Program-made: the position numbers and the translations under genes
In this document: one piece after another, positions 1 through 8,485 of the stretch
How the letters are laid out: every line of letters begins with the position of its first letter
Numbering within the stretch: position 1 is the first letter of the stretch
Notes under the pieces: generated by a model
The model's database searches: none
The model's input: only the letters and a program-made list of their open reading frames with translations
What the model was told of the DNA's origin: nothing
Origin: CAVQXR01 sp963717955
GTDB taxonomy: Bacteria; Actinomycetota; Thermoleophilia; Gaiellales; Gaiellaceae
DNA length: 64,000 bases
NCBI GenBank assembly: GCA_963717955.1
Contig: CAVQXR010000001.1
Coordinates: 2,502,503-2,566,502, forward strand
Direction: 5' to 3'

Positions 1-53
1 GCGGGGCGAGCAGCTCGGCTGGGTCCACCCGCCAAGGATAGGGCGCGCGCGCC

Positions 54-70
54 GGGATCTGATATATGAC
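54..70 (+). promoter_or_regulatory. Regulon operator, copy A
   Basis: The 17-mer GGGATCTGATATATGAC lies 28 bases ahead of the GTG start of the amidohydrolase gene. It aligns base for base with four other copies at 4334-4350 (reverse), 5084-5100, 8394-8410 and 17031-17047, each in a promoter region. The likely binder is the GntR/FCD regulator at 4415-5077; that assignment is inferred from position only. Confidence 0.6.
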
Positions 71-98
71 CGGGCACAGCAACCCGTAAGGAGGCACC

Positions 99-1427
99 GT
101 GGGCGAGCGCGTCATCGTTCGGAACGGCATCGTGCTCACGCTCGACGACGCCGACGACGTCCTGTTCGGCGGGACCGTCGTCATCGAGGACGACAGGATC
201 GCGGCCGTGACGAGCGACCCCGTGCCGACCGACGGGGCGACGGTCATCGACGCAACGGACAAGATCGTGATGCCCGGTCTCGTGGACTTCCACTACCACA
301 CCGCCGTCGGGAAGGGCTGGAGCGACCACTTACCGCTCTGGGAGTACCTCCAGACCTGCTGGTATCCGATCGTGCGGGCGATCTCCGAGGAGGAGGCGTA
401 CTGGTGCGCGCTCAACTCCTATAGCGAGTCGATCAAGTGCGGGGTCACGGCGGTCAACGACATGTACCGCCGCGTCGAGGGGCTCGCCACCGCGGCCGAG
501 AGGATCGGCATCCGCGCCGTCCTCTCGAACGACGTCGCGACGCCCGAGCACCGCCTCGACACGCTCGAGGACAACGTCGACGCCTTCAAGGCGAAGCACG
601 GCGCGGCGAACGGGCGGGTGCAGGTGCTGATCGGGATCGAGTGGCTCCCGCTCGCATCCGAGGAGCTGTTGCGGGACGCGCGCGCCGCCGCGGACGAGCT
701 CGGAACCGGGATCCACATCCACCTCAACGAGTCGCTCTCCGAGGTCGAGATCTCCAAGGAGATGTTCGGCCGCCGCCCGACGGAGGTCGCCTACGACAAC
801 GGGATCCTCGGCCCCGACTGCATCGCCGCCCACTGCGTCTGGCTGTCCGACCGCGAGCTGGCGCTGATGCGCGAGACGGGCACCCACATCTCGCACAACC
901 CGAGCTCGAACGCGAAGCTCGGAAACGGGATCGCGCGCCTGCCCGAGATGCTCGCCGCCGGGATCAACGTCGGGCTCGGCCACGACGCGGCCGAGTGCAA
1001 CAACAGCCGCGACATGTTCGAGGTCATGAAGTGGGCCTCGCTGATCCACCGCGCCAGCCGCGTCGACTCGAGCATCGGCCAGGCGCCCGATGTCGTCCGC
1101 TGGGCCTGCAAGAACGGCAACCGGGGACTCAACATCGACGCGGGCGAGCTGTCGCCGGGCAAGAAGGCCGACGTGATCGTGATCGACACGAAGAGCCAGA
1201 TGTTCACGCCGCTGATGCCCGGCTCGAAGGATCACGTCTATTCCCACCTCGTCTTCGCCGCGAACGGCGGGTGCGTCGAGACGGTCGTGATCGACGGGCA
1301 GATCGTCTACCGCGACCGAAAGTTCACGACGATCGACGAGGAGGAGGTCCTGCGGGAGGCGAACCGCGCCTTCCAGGACATCCTCGCACGGATGGAGGTC
1401 CCCGACCTCGAGTCGGTTCGCCGCTAG
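99..1427 (+). CDS. Amidohydrolase-family deaminase/hydrolase (TrzA/SsnA/cytosine deaminase-like)
   Basis: A 442-residue metal-dependent hydrolase of the amidohydrolase superfamily, close to the group containing N-ethylammeline chlorohydrolase, S-adenosylhomocysteine deaminase and guanine deaminase. The GTG start has an AAGGAGG ribosome site just upstream. Metal ligands are visible in order: H65-Y-H67 after the first beta strands, a His in HIHLNES near 208, a His in AAHCVWL near 245 and the catalytic Asp in GLGHDAAE near 295. Members deaminate or dechlorinate purines, pyrimidines and triazines, so a heterocyclic amine is the likely substrate. It is preceded by operator copy A and faces the thiamin-precursor-type transporter, which suggests the two act on the same compound. 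The exact substrate cannot be read from the sequence. Confidence 0.88.
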   Translation: MGERVIVRNGIVLTLDDADDVLFGGTVVIEDDRIAAVTSDPVPTDGATVIDATDKIVMPGLVDFHYHTAVGKGWSDHLPLWEYLQTCWYPIVRAISEEEAYWCALNSYSESIKCGVTAVNDMYRRVEGLATAAERIGIRAVLSNDVATPEHRLDTLEDNVDAFKAKHGAANGRVQVLIGIEWLPLASEELLRDARAAADELGTGIHIHLNESLSEVEISKEMFGRRPTEVAYDNGILGPDCIAAHCVWLSDRELALMRETGTHISHNPSSNAKLGNGIARLPEMLAAGINVGLGHDAAECNNSRDMFEVMKWASLIHRASRVDSSIGQAPDVVRWACKNGNRGLNIDAGELSPGKKADVIVIDTKSQMFTPLMPGSKDHVYSHLVFAANGGCVETVVIDGQIVYRDRKFTTIDEEEVLREANRAFQDILARMEVPDLESVRR

Positions 1428-1499
1428 CACTAGGCCTCGCTGGAACGCGTGGGGGCGGGTTGCCCCGCCCCCCAACGTTGAGCTCCCGCCCGATCCGCT

Positions 1500-2636
1500 C
1501 TAGCAGCCGGGCAGGTAGTCGTTCGTCGCGATCGTCGCCGCGTCGACCGGGGTTTCGATCAGCGCATTGTCGATCATCCACTGACCGAACGTGGCCCACC
1601 CCTCGAGATCGAAGCAGCCGGTGGGAACGCCCTTCGGCGAGGTGAGCAGCGGCAGGGTGTCGGGCACCATGCCTGCGATCTCCTCCGGCGTGTACTCGGT
1701 GTTCGCCTCCATGGTCGCGATCGAGCCGGCCTCGTCGGCCTGCGCGGCCTCGGTGGCCGCGACGAGCGCCACGAGGAAGCGGCGGACGGCGTCGGCGTAC
1801 GCCGTGTCGCTCTGAAGTCGCTCCGAGTTGGCGACCACGATCAGCTCGTCGTAGTGCGGGACGCCGAGGTCTTCGAGCTTCGTCACGGTGGCCGGCTCGC
1901 CGGTCTCGGCCTCGATGTGGACGGCCTCGATGTTGAAGTACGCACCGATCACCGCGTCGGCCTTCTTCGTGAGCAGCGCCGGCACGAGGTCGAAGCCGAC
2001 GTTGACGCTCTTGACGTCGCTCTTCTCGAGGCCCTGCTGCTGCGTCATCGTCGTGAGGATCGCATCGTCGAACGGAAGTCCGGCGACGCCGATCGTCGCG
2101 CCCTTGATGTCTTCGGGCCCCTGGACCTTCGAGTCGGCGAGCGACATCAGGCTGTTCAGCGGCGTCGGCACGAGCGAGCCGACGGCGATCACGGGCAAGC
2201 CCTCCTGCGCCGCGAAGAACATGTCGCCCTGGTAGAAGATCGAGAGGTCGAACTCGTTCGTCGCGACGAGCTTGAGCCCCGCGGTCACGTCGGACGGGGT
2301 CTCGAACGCCACGGATAGGCTCTGCTCGTCGTAGAAGCCGTTGTCCTGCGCGTAGTACAGCGCGACGTGGTCGGGGTTGGGGAACCAGTCGAGCGCGACT
2401 TTCAGGCTCGCGGGCTCCGGGGCCGGCTCCTCGGTCGTCGCGGGCGCCTCCTCGGTCGTGGCGGGCGGCGCCTCCTCGGTCGTCGCCGCGGGCGCCTCCT
2501 CGGTCGTCGCGGGCGTGGTCTCCTCGCCTCCGCCGCAGGCCGCGAACGCAAGGGTGCCCACGAGCAGCGCGAGCAGGAGCAGTGTCCGGCGATCTCGCAG
2601 TCGTGGTCTCACGAAGCCTCCTTTCCTCCGGTTCAA
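1500..2636 (-). CDS. ABC transporter substrate-binding lipoprotein, NMT1/THI5 (ThiY-like)
   Basis: A 378-residue exported lipoprotein. The first 35 residues form a signal peptide ending in the lipobox LAFAAC, followed by a low-complexity linker built of repeated ATTEEAP units (residues about 40-75). The mature part opens with VALDWFPNPDHVALYYA, the hallmark of the THI5/NMT1 family that binds thiamin pyrimidine precursors such as formylaminopyrimidine or HMP. Relatives bind other aromatic or sulfonate ligands, so the ligand is not certain. It is the first gene of a minus-strand set with the permease; the ATPase gene lies upstream on the same strand. Two cysteines near the C-terminus could form a disulfide. 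Confidence 0.87.
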   Translation of the reverse strand: MNRRKGGFVRPRLRDRRTLLLLALLVGTLAFAACGGGEETTPATTEEAPAATTEEAPPATTEEAPATTEEPAPEPASLKVALDWFPNPDHVALYYAQDNGFYDEQSLSVAFETPSDVTAGLKLVATNEFDLSIFYQGDMFFAAQEGLPVIAVGSLVPTPLNSLMSLADSKVQGPEDIKGATIGVAGLPFDDAILTTMTQQQGLEKSDVKSVNVGFDLVPALLTKKADAVIGAYFNIEAVHIEAETGEPATVTKLEDLGVPHYDELIVVANSERLQSDTAYADAVRRFLVALVAATEAAQADEAGSIATMEANTEYTPEEIAGMVPDTLPLLTSPKGVPTGCFDLEGWATFGQWMIDNALIETPVDAATIATNDYLPGC

Positions 2637-2657
2637 CTTCTGACATGGCCGTGCAAG

Positions 2658-3491
2658 TCACTTCATGGCGGCTCCCGCTCCCCTCGCCCACGGGATCGTC
2701 AGCCGCTCGACGAGCGACACGAGCCCGAAGAGCGCGAGTGCCATGGCGGTGATGAACACGATGTCCGCGAACACGAGCTCGGTGTCGAGCCGCCCCTTCG
2801 CCTGGAGCATCTGCCAACCGAGGCCCGAGTCCGCGCCAGCCCACTCCCCGAACACCGCTCCGATCGCCGCGTAGGTCGCGGCGACCCGAGTGCCGGTGAA
2901 GATCTGCGGCAGCGCGGCCGGAAACTCGACGCGTCGGAAGATCGCCCAGCGGTCGGCGTCGAGGGTGAGCATCATCCGGACGTACTCGGGATCGACGCTG
3001 CGGAGGCCGTCTATCGTCCCGACGACGATCGGGAAGAAGCAGAAGAGCGCGATGATCGCCAGCTTGGGCCCGATCCCGTAGCCGAGGATGAGGGCGAAGA
3101 CGGGCGCGAGGACGATCGTCGGGACGCTCTGCGACGCGATCAGGATGGGGTACATCCCTCGCCGCGCGGCCGTCGACAGATGAAGCAGGATCCCGAACCC
3201 GAGCCCCGCCGCGACCGCGATCGCGAACCCGGTGACGACCTCGGTCAGGGTGACACCCGTGTGGTGCGCGAGGTCGCCGATGTCGTCGCGGATCGTGGCC
3301 GCGATCAAGGACGGTGACGGCCAGATGTAGTGTGGGACGTCGAGCACGCGGACGAGCAGCTCCCAGATCGCGATGCCGATCAGGATGAGGATGACCGCGG
3401 GCCCGTAGTTGACCGTCAGGCGCCCCGTCGTCGAGTCCCGCCGGACGGGCCTGAGCACGCCGGCCGAGCTCTTGGCGTCCGGGTTCAGCAT
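2658..3491 (-). CDS. ABC transporter permease (ThiX/SsuC-like)
   Basis: A 277-residue inner-membrane permease of the binding-protein-dependent transport family. Hydrophobic segments are spaced along the protein, beginning at the segment containing AVILILIGIAIWELLV. The EAA-type cytoplasmic loop that contacts the ATPase is seen around the stretch GLRSVDPEYVRMMLTL. Its start overlaps the end of the ATPase gene by seven bases, which indicates translational coupling. With the lipoprotein downstream and the ATPase upstream it makes a complete importer of the ThiXYZ/SsuABC type. Confidence 0.9.
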   Translation of the reverse strand: MLNPDAKSSAGVLRPVRRDSTTGRLTVNYGPAVILILIGIAIWELLVRVLDVPHYIWPSPSLIAATIRDDIGDLAHHTGVTLTEVVTGFAIAVAAGLGFGILLHLSTAARRGMYPILIASQSVPTIVLAPVFALILGYGIGPKLAIIALFCFFPIVVGTIDGLRSVDPEYVRMMLTLDADRWAIFRRVEFPAALPQIFTGTRVAATYAAIGAVFGEWAGADSGLGWQMLQAKGRLDTELVFADIVFITAMALALFGLVSLVERLTIPWARGAGAAMK

Positions 3492-4285
3492 TCGAGGGCC
3501 TCCAGGGCTTGCTCCTTCAACGACGCGAAGGCAGGCGAGGTGACGATCTCCCGCCGGGAGATGTCACGCGGAAGGCTCGTGTCGAACTGGCGGACGATCC
3601 TGCCCGGCCGGGGGGACATGACGACGACGTGGTCGGTGAGCAGCAGGGCCTCGTCGACGTCGTGGGTGACGAGCAGCACGGTGCGCGGCTCGAGCGCCAG
3701 CGCACCCACGAGCCACTCCTGCATCTGGCCGCGGGTGATCGAGTCGAGCGCGCCGAACGGCTCGTCGAGCAGGAGGACGTCCTTCTGCGGCATCAGCGTG
3801 CGCAGGAACGCAACCCGCTGACGCATGCCGCCGGAGAGCTGCTGCGGAAGGCGCTCCTCGAACTCGGCGAGGCCGAACCGCTCGAACAGTGGGCGGGCCT
3901 CGTCGCGCGCCGCGCGGCGCGCGATGCCGCGGTTCTCGAGCGCGATGCACGCGTTGTCGAGCGCGGTGCGCCAGGGGAGCAGGAGGTCCCGTTGCGGCAT
4001 GAGCGCGCATCGGGCCAGGCGCTCGGCCGGAGCCGTCGCGCTCCCGATCGCGATCGTCCCGCCCGTCGGGTCGACGAGCCCGGCGATCAGCGACAGCAGT
4101 GTCGACTTGCCGCAGCCGCTCGGCCCGACGATCCCGAGGCGTGCATGCTCCCGGACCGCGAGGTCGATCCCGTCGAGGGCGAGCAGGTCGCCGAACGCGT
4201 GGCGGACGCCGCCGACCACGATGTCCGACGGCGCGGCCCGGGCCGTCGTCGGCAGCCCGGGAAAAGACGCGGGAGACTCGTTCAC
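3485..4285 (-). CDS. ABC transporter ATP-binding protein (ThiZ/SsuB-like)
   Basis: A 266-residue ATPase that powers the adjacent permease. It shows the Walker A motif GPSGCGKST, the signature LSGGMRQRV, Walker B LLLDEPFGALD and the switch histidine in LLVTHDVDEA. The family is the nitrate/sulfonate/taurine/thiamin-pyrimidine group of importers. It is the promoter-proximal gene of the transport operon: operator copy B (4334-4350) lies about 50 bases upstream of its ATG, so the whole importer is probably controlled with the rest of the regulon. Confidence 0.9.
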   Translation of the reverse strand: MNESPASFPGLPTTARAAPSDIVVGGVRHAFGDLLALDGIDLAVREHARLGIVGPSGCGKSTLLSLIAGLVDPTGGTIAIGSATAPAERLARCALMPQRDLLLPWRTALDNACIALENRGIARRAARDEARPLFERFGLAEFEERLPQQLSGGMRQRVAFLRTLMPQKDVLLLDEPFGALDSITRGQMQEWLVGALALEPRTVLLVTHDVDEALLLTDHVVVMSPRPGRIVRQFDTSLPRDISRREIVTSPAFASLKEQALEALEC

Positions 4286-4333
4286 GCCGCTCCAGAGCTA
4301 TGACGCCCCGTTTGCCGATGGGTTAGCTGAGGG

Positions 4334-4350
4334 TTCATATATGAGATACG
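4334..4350 (-). promoter_or_regulatory. Regulon operator, copy B
   Basis: On the minus strand the sequence is CGTATCTCATATATGAA, ahead of the ABC transporter operon and downstream of the regulator gene. It is strongly AT-rich against very GC-rich surroundings and aligns without gaps with the four other copies. Confidence 0.6.
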
Positions 4351-4414
4351 GCGGTACGCTAGAGCGTTTCCCCGGCGACTGTCAACGCGCCGTCGGCCAG
4401 GCCTGCTCCGATCG

Positions 4415-5077
4415 TCAGGCGCCCGGCGTCAGCGAGTCGTGCTCGATCGAATGGACGTGCTCGGCCGTCGCCCGCGCCGCCGCCTCGGCGTCGCCGGCGC
4501 GTATCGCGGCGAGGATCCGACCGTGCTCGGTGATGGAACGCCCTTCCCGGCCGGGCGCCCGAAGGGACGAGCTGCCGATGAGCAGGAGGACGCTGCGCAG
4601 GTCGACGAGGAGCTTCGCCATCCTCGAGTTTCCACAGGCACCGGCCATCAGGTCCGAGAACGCGGTCAGGGCATCGAGCAGCCTGACGCTGTCGCCCGCG
4701 GCCTGCGCCCGCCGGCTCTCGTCGATGGAGCCCTCGAGCGCGTACAGCACGTCAGGGGGCCGCCGCCGGGCGAGGTCGCGCGCGATCTGGCACTCGAGCA
4801 GTGCCCGCAGCTCGAGGATCTCACGGACGTCGTCCGCGGACGGCTCGAGCACGCGGGCGCCCCGGTAGGGCTCGATCTCGACGAGGCCGTCCCTCTGGAG
4901 CCGGATGAGCGCCTCGCGCACGGGGGTCTTCGAGACGCCGAGATCCTCGGCGACGCGGGTCTCGACGAGCTGTTCGCCCCGCTGGAGGGTTCCCGAGAGG
5001 ATGTCGTCGCGGAGGCGCTCGTAGACGCGACGCTCGAGCTGTGCGGGGAGGATCTTCTCGCGCGCGGACTGCGCCAT
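4415..5077 (-). CDS. GntR-family transcriptional regulator with FCD domain
   Basis: A 220-residue regulator. Residues about 12-78 form a winged helix-turn-helix (RVYERLRDDILSGTL opening, then VSKTPVREALIRLQRDGLVE). Residues about 85-210 form an all-helical FCD ligand domain of the FadR type. Two of the usual FCD metal histidines are visible (ITEHGRIL and AEHVHS), whereas the position normally occupied by His in the FH..L.. motif is Ser (FSDLMAG). Such proteins usually repress catabolic genes until a small acid binds. It is transcribed divergently from the M20 gene at 5102 with operator copy C in the 24-base gap, consistent with autoregulation and control of the locus. Confidence 0.9.
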   Translation of the reverse strand: MAQSAREKILPAQLERRVYERLRDDILSGTLQRGEQLVETRVAEDLGVSKTPVREALIRLQRDGLVEIEPYRGARVLEPSADDVREILELRALLECQIARDLARRRPPDVLYALEGSIDESRRAQAAGDSVRLLDALTAFSDLMAGACGNSRMAKLLVDLRSVLLLIGSSSLRAPGREGRSITEHGRILAAIRAGDAEAAARATAEHVHSIEHDSLTPGA

Positions 5078-5083
5078 CGGCGT

Positions 5084-5100
5084 CGTATATCATATCTTGC
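5084..5100. promoter_or_regulatory. Regulon operator, copy C (divergent promoter)
   Basis: CGTATATCATATCTTGC fills most of the 24-base gap between the divergent regulator gene and the M20-type gene. Any protein bound here would cover both start regions, so one site can control both genes and give autoregulation. Confidence 0.6.
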
Positions 5101-5101
5101 G

Positions 5102-6301
5102 ATGTCGACGATCCGTGAATCCGGCGCGGGCGCCGTCGCGTCCCTCGTCGACCTCGACGACGCGGTGCTCCTGACCAGAGAGCTCGTCCGCATCCCGAGC
5201 GTCGTCGGGGAAGAGCAGGAGATCTCCGACTTTCTCGCTGCGCGCATGGCCGGCATGGGGTTCGACGCGGTTCGCCAGCGCGATGTGCTCGCGGGCCGGC
5301 AGAACGTGATCGGCGTCGTCGACTCGGGCCGCCCGGGGCCGACGATGATCCTGACCGGGCACGTGGACACGAAGCCCGTCTGCGTCGGCTGGGAGTCCGA
5401 TCCGTACTCCGGCGAGCTGCGCGACGGGAGGATCCACGGGCACGCCGTCATGGACATGAAGGCGGGCGTGGCCGGCTGCGTCGCCGCCGCAGCGGCGCTG
5501 GCCCGCGACCGCAGCCTGTGGCGCGGCACGGTGATCGTCGGCGCCGTTGTGGACCACATGGGCCAGCAGGAGGGCGCGATCCGCCTGTTCGAGGAGGTCG
5601 CCGGCGACTACTGCATCCTCGCCGAGCTCACCGATCTCGCCATCTACCTCGGTCACCGGGGACGGCTCTACTGGGACATCACCTCCATCGGCCACGCCGC
5701 GCACACCTGTCACCGCCACCTGGCGGTGAACGCGATCGCGAAGATGGTGCCGCTGATCGAGGAGGTCGAGGCCCTCCGCCACGAGCCCGAGCTTCCCGGC
5801 TGGGTGGCCGAGCTGTTCGGGCGCGAGCTCTTCACCGCGGTCGGACGGATCTACGGCGGCCTCCCGCCCGGCGGCCCTTCGATGATCCCGGACGAGTGCA
5901 CGATTCGCGTCGACTCGCGCCCCCAGCCCGGGATCGAGGAGCCGGAGGTCAAGGCGTTGATCGAGGGCGCGGTCGAGCGGGCCCTGGCGCGAGATCCCGA
6001 TGCGCGCTACGAGATCGTCCTCGCAGATCGCAAGAGCTCCCATCTGATCGACCGCGATCACGAGCTCGTGCGCGCGCTCGCGGACGCGTATGCGTCCGTC
6101 GTCGGGGCCGAGCCGGCCTACGGCGGCGGCTCCTGGCTCGCCGACACCGCGAGCACCGGCCACCTGGTGCCAACGGTGATCTTCGGGCCCGGCCACGAGC
6201 CCGTCTACATGCCGAACGAGTGGCTTGCGGTCGAGGACGTCCACGTCGCCGCAACGGTGAACGCGGTGACGAGCGCGGCCCTGCTCGCACCCGATGCCTA
6301 G
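5102..6301 (+). CDS. M20-family (ArgE/DapE/YlmB-like) protein with altered active site
   Basis: A 399-residue protein of the M20 zinc amidohydrolase family. The ATG at 5102 is chosen because the recognisable domain begins a few residues later and operator copy C lies just upstream. Conserved parts are the first metal motif LTGHVDTKP, the bridging Asp in HAVMDMKAG and the Glu in ILAELTDL. Two key parts differ. The Glu-Glu pair that supplies the general base and a metal ligand is replaced by His-Met (VVDHMGQQEGA). The final metal His before PNE is Tyr (VYMPNEW). A standard two-zinc hydrolysis mechanism is therefore doubtful. YlmB of the thiamin salvage pathway is an M20 protein, which makes the position beside a ThiXYZ-like importer suggestive. 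The gene overlaps the next by eight bases. Confidence 0.8.
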   Translation: MSTIRESGAGAVASLVDLDDAVLLTRELVRIPSVVGEEQEISDFLAARMAGMGFDAVRQRDVLAGRQNVIGVVDSGRPGPTMILTGHVDTKPVCVGWESDPYSGELRDGRIHGHAVMDMKAGVAGCVAAAAALARDRSLWRGTVIVGAVVDHMGQQEGAIRLFEEVAGDYCILAELTDLAIYLGHRGRLYWDITSIGHAAHTCHRHLAVNAIAKMVPLIEEVEALRHEPELPGWVAELFGRELFTAVGRIYGGLPPGGPSMIPDECTIRVDSRPQPGIEEPEVKALIEGAVERALARDPDARYEIVLADRKSSHLIDRDHELVRALADAYASVVGAEPAYGGGSWLADTASTGHLVPTVIFGPGHEPVYMPNEWLAVEDVHVAATVNAVTSAALLAPDA

Positions 6302-7256
6302 CCGGCTCGACTGCCTCGACGGGCTCCGCGTCCTCGCGACGACGTGTGCCGGCGTCACGACCGGGGAGCGTTGCCTGATCGTGACCGATACGGCCGCCGA
6401 CCCGAGCATCGTCGACGCGATGGCCGCGACGCTGAGGACGCTCGGTTGCGACGTCGTCACCGTCTCGTCGGCTCCCGCCGACCTCCCCGGTGACGATCCG
6501 CCGTCAGCGGTGGGGGCTGCGATGCTCGAGGCCGACGTCGTCTTCGAGCTCACCTCGGTCTTCATCGGCTCGTGCCCGTCCCGCCGGCTCGCGTGCGAGC
6601 AGGGCGCGCGCTACCTCACCGTGCCCGGCCTGGGCTGGACGACGCTTCGACGCGGTGGGCCGTTCACCGCCGACTTCCATGCCGTCGGCGCCAGGGCGGT
6701 CGCGCTCGGCAAGCGGTTCGACGCCGCGACGGAGTTCCGCCTGCGCAGCGACGCGGGGACCGACCTGCGTGGCAGCTTCGAGGGCCGCCGCGGCCGCCCG
6801 CTCTGGGGGATCGCCGACCGCCCGGGCGGATACGCGGCGCCCCCGGACATCGAGGTCGGCGCGAGCCCGGTCGAGGGGACCGCCGCGGGACGCGTGGTGA
6901 TCGACGGGTCGCTGCTCTTCCTCGGGCCCGATCAGCTGGCCTCGCCCGTCGAGCTTCGCTTCGAGGCAGGCCGGCTCGCCGACGTCACCGGTACCGACGC
7001 CTGGCGTCTCACCGACGCGCTCGAGCGCGCCGGGGACGAGCGAATGACGAACCTCGCGGAGGTCTCGATCGGGCTCAACCCGCGCTCGCGGCCCGGGGGC
7101 TCGGCGCTCGAGCTCGAGGGAATCGTCGGCAGCGCCCATGTGGCGCTCGGCAACAACGTCGCGTATGGCGGCTCGGTGGACGCGCGCTCGCACATCGACT
7201 GCGTCCTGCTCGGCGCCACGCTCGAGCTGGACGGCGAATCGCTGGACCCGCGCTGA
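6294..7256 (+). CDS. NicX / M29 aminopeptidase-like metalloenzyme
   Basis: A 320-residue protein resembling the family shared by M29 (leucyl) aminopeptidases and 2,5-dihydroxypyridine 5,6-dioxygenase (NicX). The C-terminal third carries the metal-binding region: a Glu in NLAEVSIGLNPR, a His in GSAHVALGNN and the His-x-Asp in SHIDCVLLGATL. In NicX two His and one Asp at equivalent places bind Fe(II) for ring opening. The N-terminal half is a less conserved alpha/beta region. It starts inside the end of the M20-like gene (overlap ATGCCTAG) and is followed one base later by a second M20 gene, so the three are one transcript. Ring cleavage and peptidase activity both remain possible. Confidence 0.7.
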   Translation: MPSRLDCLDGLRVLATTCAGVTTGERCLIVTDTAADPSIVDAMAATLRTLGCDVVTVSSAPADLPGDDPPSAVGAAMLEADVVFELTSVFIGSCPSRRLACEQGARYLTVPGLGWTTLRRGGPFTADFHAVGARAVALGKRFDAATEFRLRSDAGTDLRGSFEGRRGRPLWGIADRPGGYAAPPDIEVGASPVEGTAAGRVVIDGSLLFLGPDQLASPVELRFEAGRLADVTGTDAWRLTDALERAGDERMTNLAEVSIGLNPRSRPGGSALELEGIVGSAHVALGNNVAYGGSVDARSHIDCVLLGATLELDGESLDPR

Positions 7257-7257
7257 C

Positions 7258-8304
7258 GTGACGTCGCTCGCCGACCGCGTCGTCGAGCTCGCCCGGATCC
7301 CGGCGCCGACGTTCGCGGAGGAGGAACGCCTGCAATGGGTGGAGGCCCGACTCGCCCACGCGAATGGCACGGTCGGCCGGGACGATGCCGGCAACGTCGT
7401 CTGGGCCTGGGGCGTCGACCGGCCGCAGGTGCTCGTGCTCGCGCACGTCGACACGGTGTTTCCTGCGGTCACGCGGCTCGAGATGCGCCGCGACGGCGAT
7501 CTGCTCATCGGCCCGGGGATCGGCGACAACGCGGCCGCGGTCGTGGTGGTGCTCGAGGCCGTCGGCCGGCTCCTCCAGCACGGCATCCCGGTCGCCGGGG
7601 CCGTGGCGTTCACGGTCTGCGAGGAGGGGCTCGGGAACCTGCGCGGCGCGCTCGCGGCATGCGCGTCGCTCGACCCGGTCGCCGTGATCGCGGTCGAGGG
7701 CCAGGGCATCGAGCGCGTCCTCGCGGATGCAGTCGGAAGCTTGCGCGCGACGGTCCGCGTGACCGGGCCGGGCGGGCACTCCTGGGTCGATCGCGGAGCA
7801 CCGAGCGCCGTCCATGCCGTGCTCGGCGTCGGGTCGGAGCTTGCGGCGCGCGCGACCCACGACGTTCCCGTCAACGTCGGGCTCGTCTCGGGCGGCCGTT
7901 CGATCAACTCGATCGCCGACGCCGCCGAGCTCACGGTCGAGGCGCGATCCGTCGAGGAGGCCGATCTCGAGGCGTTCGGCCAGGTGCTCTCGGGGCTCGC
8001 CGTCGAGGCGCCGCTCGAGCTGGGCATCGAGGTCGTCGGGCGCCGCGGCGCAGGACGCCTCGACCGGGAGCACGAGCTGCTGCGCGTGACACGTGAAGTG
8101 CGCCGGGAGCTCGGCCTTCCCGATCAGCTCGGCCAGGGCTCGACCGACGCGAACGCCGCGCTCGCCCTCGGCATCCCGGCGCTCACGCTCGGCGCCTCGT
8201 GCGGCGGCGGGATGCACTCGCTCGAGGAGTGGATCGACGTGACGACGCTCGATGTCGGAGTGGCGCAGGTCGAGCGCGTCCTTCGGCGGCTCCTCCACGC
8301 CTGA
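7258..8304 (+). CDS. M20-family metallohydrolase (PepT/YgeY-like)
   Basis: A 348-residue M20 protein with an apparently complete active site: His and Asp in LAHVDTVF, the bridging Asp in GIGDNAAAV, the catalytic Glu pair in TVCEEGLGN and a terminal His in GGGMHSLEEW. The dimerisation (lid) domain carries the expected GPGGHSW segment. The GTG start at 7258 lies one base after the previous stop and the domain begins at once. It probably cleaves an amide bond. Unlike its upstream neighbour it should be catalytically competent, so the pair may share labour on one substrate. Confidence 0.82.
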   Translation: MTSLADRVVELARIPAPTFAEEERLQWVEARLAHANGTVGRDDAGNVVWAWGVDRPQVLVLAHVDTVFPAVTRLEMRRDGDLLIGPGIGDNAAAVVVVLEAVGRLLQHGIPVAGAVAFTVCEEGLGNLRGALAACASLDPVAVIAVEGQGIERVLADAVGSLRATVRVTGPGGHSWVDRGAPSAVHAVLGVGSELAARATHDVPVNVGLVSGGRSINSIADAAELTVEARSVEEADLEAFGQVLSGLAVEAPLELGIEVVGRRGAGRLDREHELLRVTREVRRELGLPDQLGQGSTDANAALALGIPALTLGASCGGGMHSLEEWIDVTTLDVGVAQVERVLRRLLHA

Positions 8305-8393
8305 CCCGAAGACGACCTGCGTGAGCCGGGGGGCGGGAATGCAGAGCCCAACCCGCTTGACCCTTGCCCTCGAGGCGGGGTAGGCTGCGGCAT

Positions 8394-8410
8394 CGTATCT
8401 GATATCTGAT
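8394..8410 (+). promoter_or_regulatory. Regulon operator, copy D
   Basis: CGTATCTGATATCTGAT lies 76 bases ahead of the first tenA start, in a 181-base gap after the M20 gene. This copy contains the heptamer ATCTGAT twice in direct tandem, which may show the half-site. It marks an internal promoter for the nitrogen-heterocycle gene run that follows. Confidence 0.6.
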
Positions 8411-8485
8411 CCTGAGAACGGTTCGGGGACTGGGCAGCGAGGAACCCGCCCCGGCCGATCTCTCCGAGCGAGCCCGCCTGCCCCA

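Noticed and set aside
2420..2520. Short repeated units that at first look like a CRISPR or minisatellite
   Set aside because: They encode the ATTEEAP linker of a lipoprotein in frame, units are uneven and there are no spacers. No CRISPR array or cas gene was seen anywhere.
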